A stretch of DNA of 64,000 nucleotides, taken from NCBI GenBank assembly GCA_001695595.3, contig MBPM02000026.1, positions 248,001 through 312,000 of the forward strand, written 5' to 3'. This document shows, piece after piece, positions 22,740 to 34,106 of this stretch. How positions within the stretch are numbered: the first letter of the stretch is position 1; every line of letters starts with the position of its first letter. The translations under genes were made by a program, and so were the position numbers. This stretch comes from Plasmopara viticola (taxonomy: Eukaryota; Oomycota; Peronosporomycetes; Peronosporales; Peronosporaceae). Below the pieces are notes generated by a model. It did no database searches and was not told where the DNA came from. It worked only from the letters and a program-made list of their open reading frames with translations.

Positions 22740-22957
22740 TCTGGAATACGATTCCAGTTCCATGAGTTTTTTTTGGTTTGTGGGCGTTCAGCACACCCTA
22801 CTATCATGCACACACTTTGGCTAGAGCAGATACATTTTTTGTGTGTGATTACTCATCCAATTTTGTGCTCTATTTCCTTCAGTCCGATCCTATGATAACA
22901 AATAGATGCCTCCCGGTTTTGGTTGAGCGACTAGCCACTCGAGCAACAAGGTCGGAT
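22740..22957 (-). mobile_element. Degraded tRNA-derived SINE
   Basis: This aligns along its length with the better-preserved SINE at 45676-45992, same orientation. The tRNA-like head CTCCCGGTTTTGGTTGAGCG...CTCGAGCAACAAGGTCGG (plus-strand reading) lies at about 22910-22957. The body ends near the CCATGAGTTTTTTTTGG block at about 22760. The Pol III box B is eroded. No target-site duplication is visible any longer, so it is an old copy. Confidence 0.65.
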
Positions 22958-24240
22958 ATACATGCTTAAAGCCAAAGTATGCGTATAAGGATGAAGGTAT
23001 AGTAAGCTGTACCATATAGCTCAAAATACCGCGACGTATATTGAATAGTTCTCAAGTGAGAATGTAGTTTAATTGCGTTGTCAGCAAGCCAGCACGCTTT
23101 CATAGCAGAATATTGTTCTGCAACCGAACAGTTTGCGTCGAAGGTAGCACATGTACCTACCTCTATCGCTTTCGGAGCAAAGATGCCATATGCTTTGGCT
23201 TCTAGTTATTGCTAGTGTGCATGAGACAATCAGTGTTACTATCGATATTCAAATTCTAGAGTTATCCAGTTGAAATAAGCGCTGATTTAACTTGTGGGGA
23301 CTCAATAGAAACTTGAAACACCTTTTGTTACACAATTACCACTATATTTGTCATGTACGAGCTTTAGAGATATATCAAGATCCGTTCAAGGACTTGACTT
23401 AGTTTCGTAAGACATAATTTGTTCGACCCGACCTAAGGTAGTCCAAGCACATTGTACAAAAAAACTTAACGCTCGTGAGCTTACTTCCCCATTTTGCGGG
23501 TTGTAGACAACCTACCTTTGAGATGGCTCGGCTTTAGCATACTTATAAGCCAGGCGCTGGGACCTAAATTCGATCGCGGGTATGAAAACATCCGCGGCTT
23601 TTTTCAAAGTTATAATCGCAACGATCCTCGGGAAATATTGCCGATGACGGTCGAAAGGCTTCCAGAAGTTTTGCAAACAAAAATACGAAGACGCAGTACA
23701 ATACACTTTTGGCGGCAATTAAATTGACTCTATGTCACTAACCCCTCCACATGGGAGCTGATGTCCTTGAATTTTGGAGCGCATCATAGGAGGCTAAACT
23801 CACTTCGCCCTTGCGCCTTTTGCACGAGGAGCATCAACTTCTGCGCAGCCTAATGCTGCACTGCTCTTGGGGTTAAATCTGTAGGTCAGGCCGTGGCTTC
23901 TTCGGAGCGACTTTTGTTCGTTTGGGCCCTCAAAAGAAAAATAGTAACTCAACCTAGGAGCTACTCGAATACAGTCGAAACGGCTTCCGCGTGCTTCAGC
24001 ACAAAGCGTCCGAGCTGCTTTAGAGTGTCAAATTTTTTCGTAGCGAGCTCCAGATTTGACCGACCACTTAAGCGCATATTATCATGATTACTCGGACAAC
24101 CAGTTTTGTTGCGAATATGGCGGTGGCTGCCTATATTTATAAAAGATTTTTGAATTCCTTGGTGTACGAACTGTAATGTAAGGTGCACGCACTTTCATTG
24201 ATAACTCGTCGGGCCACAGATATGGAATCTCACCGCACAT
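22958..24240. other. No gene recognised
   Basis: Short ORFs only (largest 77 codons at 23494-23727). No motif, repeat or RNA gene was identified. Confidence 0.4.
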
Positions 24241-25600
24241 AATGTGAGGTGTATTTTCAAGCACATGATTGACCCTTTTCGTCTGGCCATCTTATAATGA
24301 GATGGCTGTTGTTGATTTGAGCAAGCGAGCTTTCGAAATTTGTGATAGCTTTTACCGAAAAGCGGCGATTAGGGTTTGACGGCGGGTCTCTATCTGACAC
24401 GAAAAGTCACGAAATTATTACCGCTATATTCATAAACATCCTTGCAGCTTGTCCAAGTGTCAAACAAAAGACTTTGCTCAGATGGCACGTAGACACCACC
24501 ATACCAGTGTTGCCATTAATTTTGGACATGCTATAAACTATTATGAACTTGCAACAGCCCGCCGATACTAACACGCTCTTTTAAAAATCTAACGTATGAG
24601 CCATAATTTGACTATTTGAATATCTTTCAGGTCCTCATATACTTGACCACATACTTGTACATGTGAGCCCACTATTGTGTGTTCTATATCGGATCATGGT
24701 CGTTCAAAGCAACGATCTGGGCTGAATCTACCGGAGCCACCGTATAATGGAGCAGGCCGTCTGCACGCAAAACAATGAGGATGTAAGCGCTGCCGGTAAA
24801 TTAGATATCAGACTTTGGCACCTTTGTCTGCGGTAAATTTACTTTAAGAGTACAATTTAGTGTTGGTGTGGCATTCTTGACAATTTTGTTTGTCAAAAGA
24901 GCTTCCAGACCTGCTAAGACGACCCAGCTTACAATTCTACCTCCGCAAAAGTGCATTATTTAGCAAATTAGTCTTGTCATACTTTTACTGAACAAGAAAT
25001 ACCCGCTCTTGATGATGCTGGTCTACATACACTAATCATGGATAAGAATATCAAAGATTCGCTCTTATACTTTGAAGCGTAAACTTCTTGGCAAACGCAT
25101 TTTTGTCATGAACGGAGTTGATCCTTTTGCCCGGACTGAATTGTGATGTCTTGCTCATGACTACTTCTATCAAGTTACAGCACCGCGCAGCCGATGGCTT
25201 AGTTGGAAGCGTCGCAAAAAAAAACTTTGTGCAAATTTTTCTCGTATGGTAAAGTTCGAATGGTTCACGTCTTGCCATTGAAAAGGTCTTAGATTGGATT
25301 ATATAAAACACCTCAATGTTTTGCCTTGATAGATAGGCAAGAGGCTTTGCGACACCCACATAGCATCACTTACATGCGAGTAGACATAACCACTTCTGCA
25401 AAGTCTTTCGGGTTTGTTGCGTAGACCGATCCCCAATAACTTTTTCTCCCTCGAGGTCTCTGCGTATGTCTGACTGCTTACAATCATTGGACGCATTTAG
25501 AATTTTATGACACTTGAGTCAATGTTGACATGCAAGTAATTAGTCTTCGTGCCTTCAAATCTCGCCTTAGATGGTCTTCAAAGCCGACTGATCTCCTTCA
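24240..25600 (-). pseudogene. Decayed Ty3/gypsy RNase H-integrase relic
   Basis: On the minus strand, residues near 25150-25055 (SPGKRINSVHDKNAFAKKF) match the gypsy RNase H 'p.ErnYpvhDkElLA.kfAL' motif. Lower down, DNA at about 24380-24450 matches the integrase stretch at 59885-59970. Order and orientation agree with a minus-strand gypsy pol. Everything is interrupted by stops, and boundaries are approximate. Confidence 0.5.
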
Positions 25601-26600
25601 TAGCGGCTATAGACAAATGAATCGACAAGCAATGTATTGACGAAAGCCCGTATATCATAGTCGTAGCAATTGTGTACTTACATAGTGACCACAATGACAT
25701 TCGACGTCGACGATAGCAAGCTTACACACACATTAACAGCCCAAACTGATCTAACGCAAACTTTCTGATGGACTTTTCTCCATGTGAGGATAGTAGACAC
25801 TGATCCAGCACGAATAATTAACAAAAGCTATGATTTACTGCGTTTTTGGATGTTTATGCATCTAATCGTGTATTATGTGTTGCTTACGGGCCGCATTAAG
25901 GTCGTTTGTACTTGTAGACTTTTAGGATATTGTTTTAAATCATAACAGTACGATTATTGTCAGCATTACATTCGGGTAATACTAGTGAGATATCCATTCG
26001 TGATACTTAGAGCAAGCTGAAGGGATTGGTTATTCACAATAAAAGAATATGTGTTCCGTTCACTGAACTGCACCAGATTAAGAACTGCCGACAAAATTGG
26101 CTTTTGATTCTAGGTGTCGCACGTTATAGCTTGCTCTAGATACGGAAGCCTTACTGTCGCTTTTGTGCGCTTTTGAATCAGATTTTCGCCACTACCTATT
26201 TCATTTCCATATGTCGATTTGCGGATGTTATTGTACAGTATTAGTAGGTAGCTTTTCATATGCAATGCATAATTTAAAGGTGTTTTTTGTCGATACTAAG
26301 GTATGTGAGGTTGCAATAGAAGTTAAGTCTAAAGTCTGTACCCATATGCGAAGAAGGCCACTATCTATCTCAACGTACACTCACGATCTAGAATATATGC
26401 ACACAATATCTGACAAACAGTACGCAAAAAAATTATATGATCGCTAACAATTGATATCCTTCAGGTCTTTTTCCTTAAAATAATGACGTGAGCTGTTGAC
26501 AGCCTCCAATCAACGATATATACAGGACAATGAGTACATATCAGGATAGACGGCTGATTGATGCGCAGCTCTCCGCAATGCACGAACCACTTTGCAATCA
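25601..26600. other. Upstream region of the CBM1-like gene
   Basis: No gene recognised. An ORF of 94 codons (26163-26447) has no recognisable features. The sequence directly before 26632 holds the initiator-like motif listed separately. Confidence 0.4.
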
Positions 26601-26608
26601 ACCGCGTA

Positions 26609-26631
26609 TCACTTCCCTGCCATTCTCCGTC
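26609..26631 (+). promoter_or_regulatory. Initiator-like region of the CBM1-like gene
   Basis: TCACTTCCC (26609-26617), followed by CATTCTCCGTC directly before the ATG, resembles the YCAYTTYY part of the oomycete initiator. If transcription begins here, the in-frame upstream ATG at 26530 lies outside the mRNA, which favours the start at 26632. Confidence 0.4.
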
Positions 26632-27270
26632 ATGAAGCTTTCCGGATTATTTGCCATCCTGCTGACCCTAGCCGCTGGGATCACCGCGCACGCTTTGCTC
26701 CACCTGCGTGTGCACATCATGGAAAAAGTGGCGGCGCTTTACGAACAGTGCGAGTGGGAAAGCAGAGCTGTCATTTGCGATAAATATTTACTTTGTCAAA
26801 GGTTGTCTACAACCTTTGGCTGGTGCTTAAAAGCAAATCCGGGGCTTGGCGACCAGTGTGGTGGCAATAGCACAAATGGGCCTTGGAGCAATCCCTGCAA
26901 TGGTAGTGAGCTCGAGTGTGTGTACGTTTCAGACGAGTACAGTAAGTGCCAAAAGAAGACTGACAGCAAGATGATCAAGATGGCTCATCACCATAAAGCT
27001 GCGGCCAAGCATGAAAAGATCGCGCTCTTTGGACGCTGCAAGTTTGAAGACGGCATCAAACATTGCGCTTCTGGTCTACAATGCGTCGGAAAGGAAGACT
27101 GGTCTGGCAATTGTATGAAAAAGGAAGCCAGTCTATTCGACCAGTGCGCCGGCCAGACGTCGGGCGGCCACTGGAAAGCCACGTGTCCCAAAGGGGCAGT
27201 TTGTCGTCAGTCTGACAAAAACTACAGCCAGTGCCTACCCAAAGCATTGTCCGAGGCTATGGACGCGTAG
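26632..27270 (+). CDS. Secreted protein with four four-cysteine, CBM1-like modules
   Basis: 212 aa. The frame is open from 26530, but the start at 26632 is preferred because it opens with a clear signal peptide (MKLSGLFAILLTLAAGITAHA, residues 1-21) and follows an initiator-like motif. The mature protein has exactly 16 cysteines in four modules of four: C40/49/55/65, C76/89/96/106, C136/145/151/161 and C172/185/191/201. Modules 2 and 4 fit the fungal-type cellulose-binding CBM1 pattern (DQCGG...GPW...C...C...YSKC; DQCAG...GHW...C...C...NYSQC). Modules 1 and 3 are shorter relatives, with a Trp before or near the last Cys. The order short-long, His/Lys-rich linker (110-129), short-long suggests duplication of a two-module unit. 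A role in binding plant or own wall polysaccharide is inferred from the pattern. No catalytic domain and no RXLR motif are present. It stands alone, with no co-oriented neighbour. Confidence 0.85.
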   Translation: MKLSGLFAILLTLAAGITAHALLHLRVHIMEKVAALYEQCEWESRAVICDKYLLCQRLSTTFGWCLKANPGLGDQCGGNSTNGPWSNPCNGSELECVYVSDEYSKCQKKTDSKMIKMAHHHKAAAKHEKIALFGRCKFEDGIKHCASGLQCVGKEDWSGNCMKKEASLFDQCAGQTSGGHWKATCPKGAVCRQSDKNYSQCLPKALSEAMDA

Positions 27271-28700
27271 CCGAATTCATTAAGCTTCTAGTGGAATGTG
27301 ATATCTTTTTATACTCCTTTATACACCAATCGTTTTGTACCTTGGATGGCTAAACTTTAACTTTGGGATTAAAGGTAGTCATGAATTACAAAGACAGCTC
27401 TAATTTGCAGCGCAAAATCAAACACGGCACATAAACTTCCATTTTCAATATAAGGAAAAATCTTTATGCTCTGCCAAGAATGGCGAGCACGCTTTTGATC
27501 ACAACATCAGCGTCCTCGAATTTCTAACCTCTTAAGCAGCAATGTCATTCCTGATGCAGCGATAGGCGTCGCATCAGGAATAGCGACTAAGCAAGTACCT
27601 GGGCCAGCTGCCAAATTCATTGGAATCACGTTTTTGGTGATTGCTGGTGATACTACGGCTGCGTCCATGGTGTCATCTACGACAGTGGCATATGGTAATG
27701 AGGTTGTGAGTAGCAGTGTCATTGCACTTGCTAAGTATCAAAGCTGTCAGATTGGCGACGCCGCAAGATTGAAAATTGAGGTAGCGGCTGCCGGTACTGA
27801 AGACGAGGAAAAGAGGGTCTAGATGCCGAACTTATGCCGTAGATTGGGAAGCTTTCCATACACATCATTAGCGGCGACTACAATGCTCGCAACGCCTTCC
27901 ATACTTATCAGCTACTAGTAAAGCATTCTACGACCCGAAGAAAAATGTGGCGGCACGACCATGTTTATGATTTTACGATACATCTTGTGAATATCATCAT
28001 TGCCCTGAATATTTGTTTTTATCTTTAAAAACTCGAAAAGCGAAATTTTTTTGAGTTCTATATAGTCTCCCCCTTCACTATAAATTGATGCAAACATTTG
28101 AAAATGTTGTACTTCAAACGATAGAACAACATGTGTGAGCAAGAGAGTCTTCCAAATATTCCAGTTAGTTTCTCCCGAAACATCGACGATTCTAATCTGA
28201 TCACAGATATACTTCCAACTAAGCTCATACCCAATTTAAACGCTTTTCATCCCTTTGCCGCCATGCGTACGTGGATTTTGTATGCACTGCCTGAACCAAT
28301 CAGACTTCCAAGTATGTACATAAGCATTAACAATTCGGCTGCGCCAATACTTTGCAAATTCGCCACCTAGACCACCCCTCAACCACATTTTTTGGCAATT
28401 GGGCACCGGTTTTGCTGCGATTTTGTTGCAAATGTGACGACGCTCTTTAGTGTTTATAGCCCAGAGGCAATAGAATAGATTGCTAGGTCATACAGATCTT
28501 GTGTAGCCGAGGTCCATGGCACTATCAGCAAGCTCAACGACTAAAACGATAGCAAGCTACCACTTTTAAGCTCAACAGCTCCAGCATCATAAAAAACGAG
28601 TACATTACAATCAATCAGCCAAGGTGTGCTCGTATGGTAAATTCTTGCATACTGCAATACGTCATACATTGTGACATTTTAGTCGAGATATTAGTGTGCA
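27271..28700. other. Intergenic, with one unassigned open stretch
   Basis: A plus-strand frame is open from about 27499 to 27822 and reads as an Ala/Val-rich, partly hydrophobic sequence (…FIGITFLVIAGDTTAASM…). It matches no family I know and has no good start, so it may be a relic or chance. The rest contains no recognisable feature. Confidence 0.35.
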
Positions 28701-28731
28701 CCACATAATATCATATCTCCTTTGTGGAGCA

Positions 28732-29302
28732 ATGGCGAGCTCGAAGGTGCGTTCCCTTGTGTCGACCGTTCTGTAGCAAGACTGAGTTTTTGCTTCTTTC
28801 TCGCTTGTGTATGTACCACACTCATGAAACAGACTCTGGACCAAGTGTATACGGATCTGGGCGTACGAGCCACCGACTGTTTATCACTGCACCTTCTCGG
28901 CTCAGGCCTTCCTTTGTATGTGTGTCTGTTAGAATGTGCTGAACCGCATTGATACTGCAGAGCAGCAACTACGAGTTGAACTCAAACAAGTTGATGGACC
29001 TGCTTGCGGTACTGACCTACGCGAGTACCAGAAGCAGATGTTGATTAAGCTTCGCGCAATTAGAGGTGCGATAAGCTCTGTCATAAACATCAATGCTGAG
29101 ACGCTCAAGGGACTCGAGTCTTTTGCATGCTATAGATACGATGCAAGAGGAAGGCTCAAGCCTCGATCAGTTGCGCAAGGAGCGTGACATGGCCCGCAGC
29201 GAGCGCGATGCCCTGGTTAGACAGGTGGATAAACTTACTTATCGTATTCAGCACCTAAAAGAACATGTGCCCGTGCCAACCCCCGCCGACATGAAGCACT
29301 AA
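28732..29302 (+). CDS. Small coiled-coil protein, three exons
   Basis: Proposed exons are 28732-28746, 28933-29065 and 29136-29302. Intron 1 (28747-28932, 186 nt) starts GTGCGT and ends GTTAG. Intron 2 (29066-29135, 70 nt) starts GTGCGA and ends CTATAG. Both junctions keep the frame and skip all stops, giving 104 aa that begin MASSKNVLNRIDTAEQQL. The centre reads QMLIKLRAIRDTMQEEG across the second splice. The C-terminal half is highly charged (LRKERDMARSERDALVRQV) and ends with KLTYRIQHLKEHV. The pattern is a helical coiled coil closing in an LxYRIxHL motif, which I associate with small conserved eukaryotic coiled-coil proteins but cannot name. It is probably an intact cytosolic or nuclear housekeeping-type protein. 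The gene model is inferred, with no transcript evidence. Unlike the surrounding DNA, it shows no sign of decay. Confidence 0.7.
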
Positions 29303-32300
29303 GAATGTTATAAAATCACAGCGCTCATTAACGGGCTTCCGACTAACAACTGAGCCCTTTTTTATCTAAACATGAGCTAAAACATTCAATTGATGGCAAT
29401 AAGCGTCATCATACATCGACTATCCTTGAATATTGGAGGCGTGCAGAAATACATCGGTGAACGACTGCTCACTATGCTCAGACTTGAGTATTTGACTTGT
29501 CACGCCTGGTAACTCTTAGTATTAAAAATTCGCCGCTCGGAGCAAAATTTTCTTTTTGGATTTTCGCAAAGATTTTGCAGTTTGTATTCAGCGCGAAAAG
29601 TACAATTCGTGAAGAATGTTAAAAGAAAAATTGGGACGTTTTATCGCCGTCTTCAAGGATGTGTGGTTTAAACAAACTACAAAGGGATTAGCGCATGAAA
29701 GATGAAGACGAAATTTCATGATCATGAATCACTTCGACTTGCAACGTCCCAAACCAAGCATGCACCTCCTCATCTTCGTACGTACTGCTTTTCGGAACAT
29801 GAAGTTATGTTACATGATGTGGCGGATATAGTCCACAGCATCCGAATGACGCTACACGCATTGTCTTGAGCCACAAGCTATTGAATGACACATTTAAAAG
29901 CTGGACTGTTGCTTTACTCAAAACTACTCCTGTACCTGTGCAAACAGCTTGCTGGACCGAATCACCTCTCTGATTTTTTTAGACATGAAAGCCGAACCGC
30001 AGCAACATCCACTTTCTGGGAATCTGCATGGACGCATGGATGCTTCAGGTTTTTTATCTCCTTGGCCACAAAGGCAGATTTGTTGATGATAGCTTAGCTG
30101 ATGCTACCGATGGCACTATTATTTGTCTTAAATGAGCTAAACAAACTTTAGGGCCGACTGATCGGTGGTTGACTGTATCGTCGGAATGTTCACGCATAAG
30201 CAAGTAAGATTTAAAACAGCGCTATGACCAGATGGTCAAATGTCGGCACCATAAAATACAGCAATCTGTTACGTGGTTACACGAAATCAAAGTAGTATTA
30301 TATTGTGTAAGACGAGTCGTGTTATACGTCAAACATAATACATAGTAATAAGGAGCATTCAGAAAAGCTAAAAATGATCTATGACCACATAATAACTTAG
30401 AGTTTTTTGTAGATTGCAATTGTTGGATATTTACTAGACCAGGGATATATTGATAAGTTTCATTTCAGATTCTTTAAAACTTAGTGTAAATACTGATAAA
30501 AAATTGTGGAGTCAGATATATAGCATTCTGCAGCTCGTATTGTTGTTAGATATAATACGAAGGCCTTAAACCTGATCTCATGTTGCTTTTAGATTATTAG
30601 ACAAGGTAGCCCCGTATCATTAGAATGAATTTGTAGCCAATATACACCCAATATGTTTAAACTATGTAGTATGCATTCTTGCATAAATGAGCTGAATGTG
30701 TTGCGTGGAGGCGAGCAACTGCAAAACTAACTGGTACAAGGACACGACGCCATCAGTGCGCATCCAACCTTGTCTGTCAATTATAATAATACTCTGTTCA
30801 AGGATTCTCAATCAAAAGTGACGGAGCCGTCTGACGCGAGCGTCTACGGTTGATCCTATATCTAAGCTGTAGCCGATAATTGTGAGCGTGAAAGACTTCG
30901 AAGGCAACAAAAAAGATGTCGTTATGGCGATGTTATTTGCCTGATTGTGTACGAATCATCATAGAGTGGCTTTGGCTTACTTTAAGTTCTTAAGATGAGC
31001 ACGCGAGTACGCGCTTACGTGCAAATTGGTCTGATCTCCGTAAATTATAGCTTTGATTACAAGGAGATTGACTTTCAAAGCTGCGAGCCAGCCTTTATAC
31101 AACTGTCAGTGCTTCGTTTGCGGCAATATACGCCATGTGAGTCCCTGCATAGAGCGCGTAAAGGTTCAGAAAGTTACACTGTCAGGTATACCGCGGAATA
31201 GCGCGCCATTTACTTCGCGCTTGGCGGTCTGCTAAGAAATACAGAATCGATGGTAGAGAGAACTTTAAGGTCGAGTAAATTCAACCTCAAAAAGCTACGT
31301 GCCCTAAAGCACGTTTGTGCTTTGAAGTGGATCTTCCAGGCTGCTGTGACAAGTGTGAAGGATATGAGTAAGCCATTGACTGTCTTTGCCTACTTCAAGA
31401 CGTCGGAAAAATGCTTTGAGCGCTTCACTGTTGAACAAATTAAGTCATATGCTGAGACTCTACGTTTGTATCAACGCGACACTGTCACTCTTCGCTGAGG
31501 AACGTAATCAAGGGTCGCTGTATATCGGATATCGGCGAATGTAGATTTTAGTATATCTTCAACGACTATAGCATCGAAGTATTTTGTTTTATACTTGACA
31601 TAGTTCTGAGTATGACGTTGTAGGAGTAATTCGAACATTGTGTCGATTGTGGGTAAGATAAGACCTTACTTGCCTCCTACTTTGCTTCTAGTTGAGCTAT
31701 CGTGAATCATGAATCCGCCTATGCATGGAGCATTAGCGCTGATATGGGTCGAGTCGTTTAACGTATCAAAAAATCAAATAAAAAGTGAATGCTGTTGATG
31801 CCAAGGACAGGTGTATAGGACGTGAAGTGGCACATAAGCCACTGAGAGATGCTCGAAGGAAGTGGCATTTGCTGCATGCCGATGATGGAACTAACGGCTA
31901 TTTTAAGCCCATTTATTGGTCGGTCTGCGTAGGGATGCACAAAAGCTCCTAAGCTGTGCTCGTAAGACACAGCACTCGCTGCGTGCAATTACATGGTTGA
32001 ATTTTAGCCAAGGCAGCACTATCGAGATCTTGTAGCTGCACTTCGAAAGGCTTAATCACATTGAGAAAAGCTGAAAGAAAACAGTGCTTTACTAGGTATG
32101 ACTGGCTGTAGCCTAGTAAAATAATGTTCAATTAACTGAGCAATGCTCGTCGGTACAGCGTTTGCTGCATGTCTGGCATGGCTTGGTCGGCCAAACATGG
32201 AGGCATGCATTACTGCTTGCTAGCGAAAAATTAATACTGACAGCTAGCGGTACTATAATATGTCAAGCGCTTATTGACAGATGATTCTGCCAGCCGATCT

Positions 32301-33488
32301 TAGTTAACTGCCAGTATTTGTTACAAGACGTAGCAACGTCTCCCTTCGAGCAAAGAATTATACCATTGATACATCATTCTAGGTCAGAATACACTTTTTC
32401 AAATAAGCGCTACCCAAAACATGGAATGAAAGAAATGATTTACCGAACCCTTCTTGTGCAACGGCAGCTTTGACTCTGAACCGCCAGCGAATTTAATTCC
32501 AGCAAACAGCTATTCAAATTATGCTCAGGATCAAATCATAGTTGGAGACAAACAATGACTTTGAGCAGTCAAAATTATCCCTTCTACAACCGGTCTATTT
32601 CGATTATGAAACCGCGTCATCAGCCAGTCAAAATAGAAGCAATCAGCAGCAGCAGTCATCCTATTTTTGGCTAATTGCAGTGTCTGCTGGCGAGCGACGT
32701 TTTTCGACGCACCGGTGTATAAACATCAGTCTGCCGCTAATAATGTCTTCTTTTAAATCTGTGAAATTTTCAGAGGCCATGTTTTCTTGGTGTGTCAGCC
32801 GCACATCTACCATGAGAAATTGTTTCCTTTTCGCTTTGACTTAAATATGGCTTCTACCAGAGATTCTTGAATAAGAGTATCGGTTCTCACAGGACAAGCA
32901 CGTCTTGTAATTGGTAGACGATACTTGCTCAGCAGCACTTATCTTAATAAAGATTTAAAGCCGAGTTAATTACTTTGCTTCTTATTTGCTTTTCTCATCG
33001 TTGCTGCGTGCACATGAAGAATTTCGTGCTAGGCGAGTATTTCCAGGACGTTTGAAGAATTCAATCACTTTGACATGTTCACGAAGTGGCGACCCAACGC
33101 CAGCTTTCTTAGATTATGAAGAGCCGTGATCGGTGGTAATCGATGTCCATATGTAAATAAGACCTGGATTATGTTAAGTGTAAATCTCTCGTTTTCTTTC
33201 ATGCATACTTCTTTTACATAGAATACTTTGCAATCCCGTTGCAACTGGTAGTTTATCGTGGTCAATCCTACACCTACGCAGATGAACTTCCAACCTGAAC
33301 TTCTTTGAGGCTTTGGAATGCTCGCAAGACCTTCCTTTATCTGTTGGATACCAGTTTGCGTTGTTTAGAAGACTTGCTAGTATTTCGAGAACGCGATGCT
33401 CTTCTCAAAAGTACCTTCTTTTAGTACAATGACAATGGCCTCGACACCACAAACTTTTTTTTTCGGTCACTCTATAAATTTGTGTATA
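29303..33488. other. Long gene-poor stretch
   Basis: Short ORFs only. A frame near 31053-31235 has a CX2CX4HX3C arrangement (CFVCGNIRHVSPC, one residue short of a nucleocapsid knuckle) and might be a gag relic. A 100-codon frame at 32542-32844 has no ATG start and no motif. Nothing else was recognised. Confidence 0.35.
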
Positions 33489-33501
33489 AATACAATAAAC
33501 C
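33489..33501. repeat. Target-site duplication, left, SINE-like copy 3
   Basis: AATACAATAAACC (13 bp) recurs at 33821-33833. Because the element tail is itself AATAC repeats, the exact junction is ambiguous by a few bases. Confidence 0.75.
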
Positions 33502-33820
33502 TTTTCGGAAAAGGTTGGGGTGACGCCCTCCTTCCAAGCGCGGGGGCTAAATGCTCGCGCGCTTCGGGCAGGTGCTCTCGGGCATCTGCAGGTCTCTAAC
33601 GAGTCTCACCCTCGACGCGACGGTCTCCAGCACCAGGGCGCCACCTGGGCTCTTACCAAGTCAGAACTACACAAAATAATGGAAGACCCTCACGGCCTCG
33701 GTGTTGGCTGCACTGCCCGCCGAACGAGACCCGACGTATGCGGACACCACTCTATGCCGTGGACTAGCCATAGAGCCTAGCACGTGCATAACTTGGCAAC
33801 GCGATAACGTAATACAATAC
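33502..33820 (+). mobile_element. SINE-like short retroelement, copy 3
   Basis: It differs from copy 1 by only a handful of bases, for example CTAAATGCTC against CTAAAAGCTC and TCGGTGTTGG against TCAGTGCTGG. It carries the longest AATAC-type tail of the plus-strand copies. It lies about 290 bp before gene B. It is GC-rich compared with its surroundings. Confidence 0.85.
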
Positions 33821-33991
33821 AATACAATAAACCGTCCGGTGGTGCAGAATATAATATTGTAAATCCTTCTAGACTAATCATTTTTCATGGTGTCACCTAA
33901 CAACGTTGCACCTTCAAATTCTCGATTCATTAAGTCGACATTTACCGCACCCTAGTCCTACTCGAAAAACAAATCTAGATGTCGTAATATT

Positions 33992-34008
33992 CTTTCATTT
34001 TCTCCGTC
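33992..34008 (+). promoter_or_regulatory. Initiator-like element upstream of gene B
   Basis: CTTTCATTTTCTCCGTC matches the pyrimidine-rich YCAYTTYY initiator pattern and shares CTCCGTC with the region just before the CBM1-like gene. It lies about 100 bp before the start codon of gene B. Confidence 0.4.
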
Positions 34009-34106
34009 AATCCACAGACAGTTTTGATTGGATGTAAGTAGAGTAATTGCTAGACCAGCAAAAAATCCCGTGACAATCTCCCCCAAGAACTTTTAGCCAA
34101 GATCTC

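Noticed and set aside
26530..26631. Upstream start at 26530 for the CBM1-like protein
   Set aside because: The 34 extra residues are polar and would bury the signal peptide; an initiator-like motif lies between the two ATGs.
26632..26720. RXLR effector motif in the secreted protein (HLRV after the signal peptide)
   Set aside because: Not R-x-L-R and no EER follows. The protein is a cysteine-module protein instead.
31053..31235. Zinc knuckle CFVCGNIRHVSPC as a gag gene
   Set aside because: The last spacing is HX3C, one residue short of the consensus, and no other gag or pol motif lies nearby.
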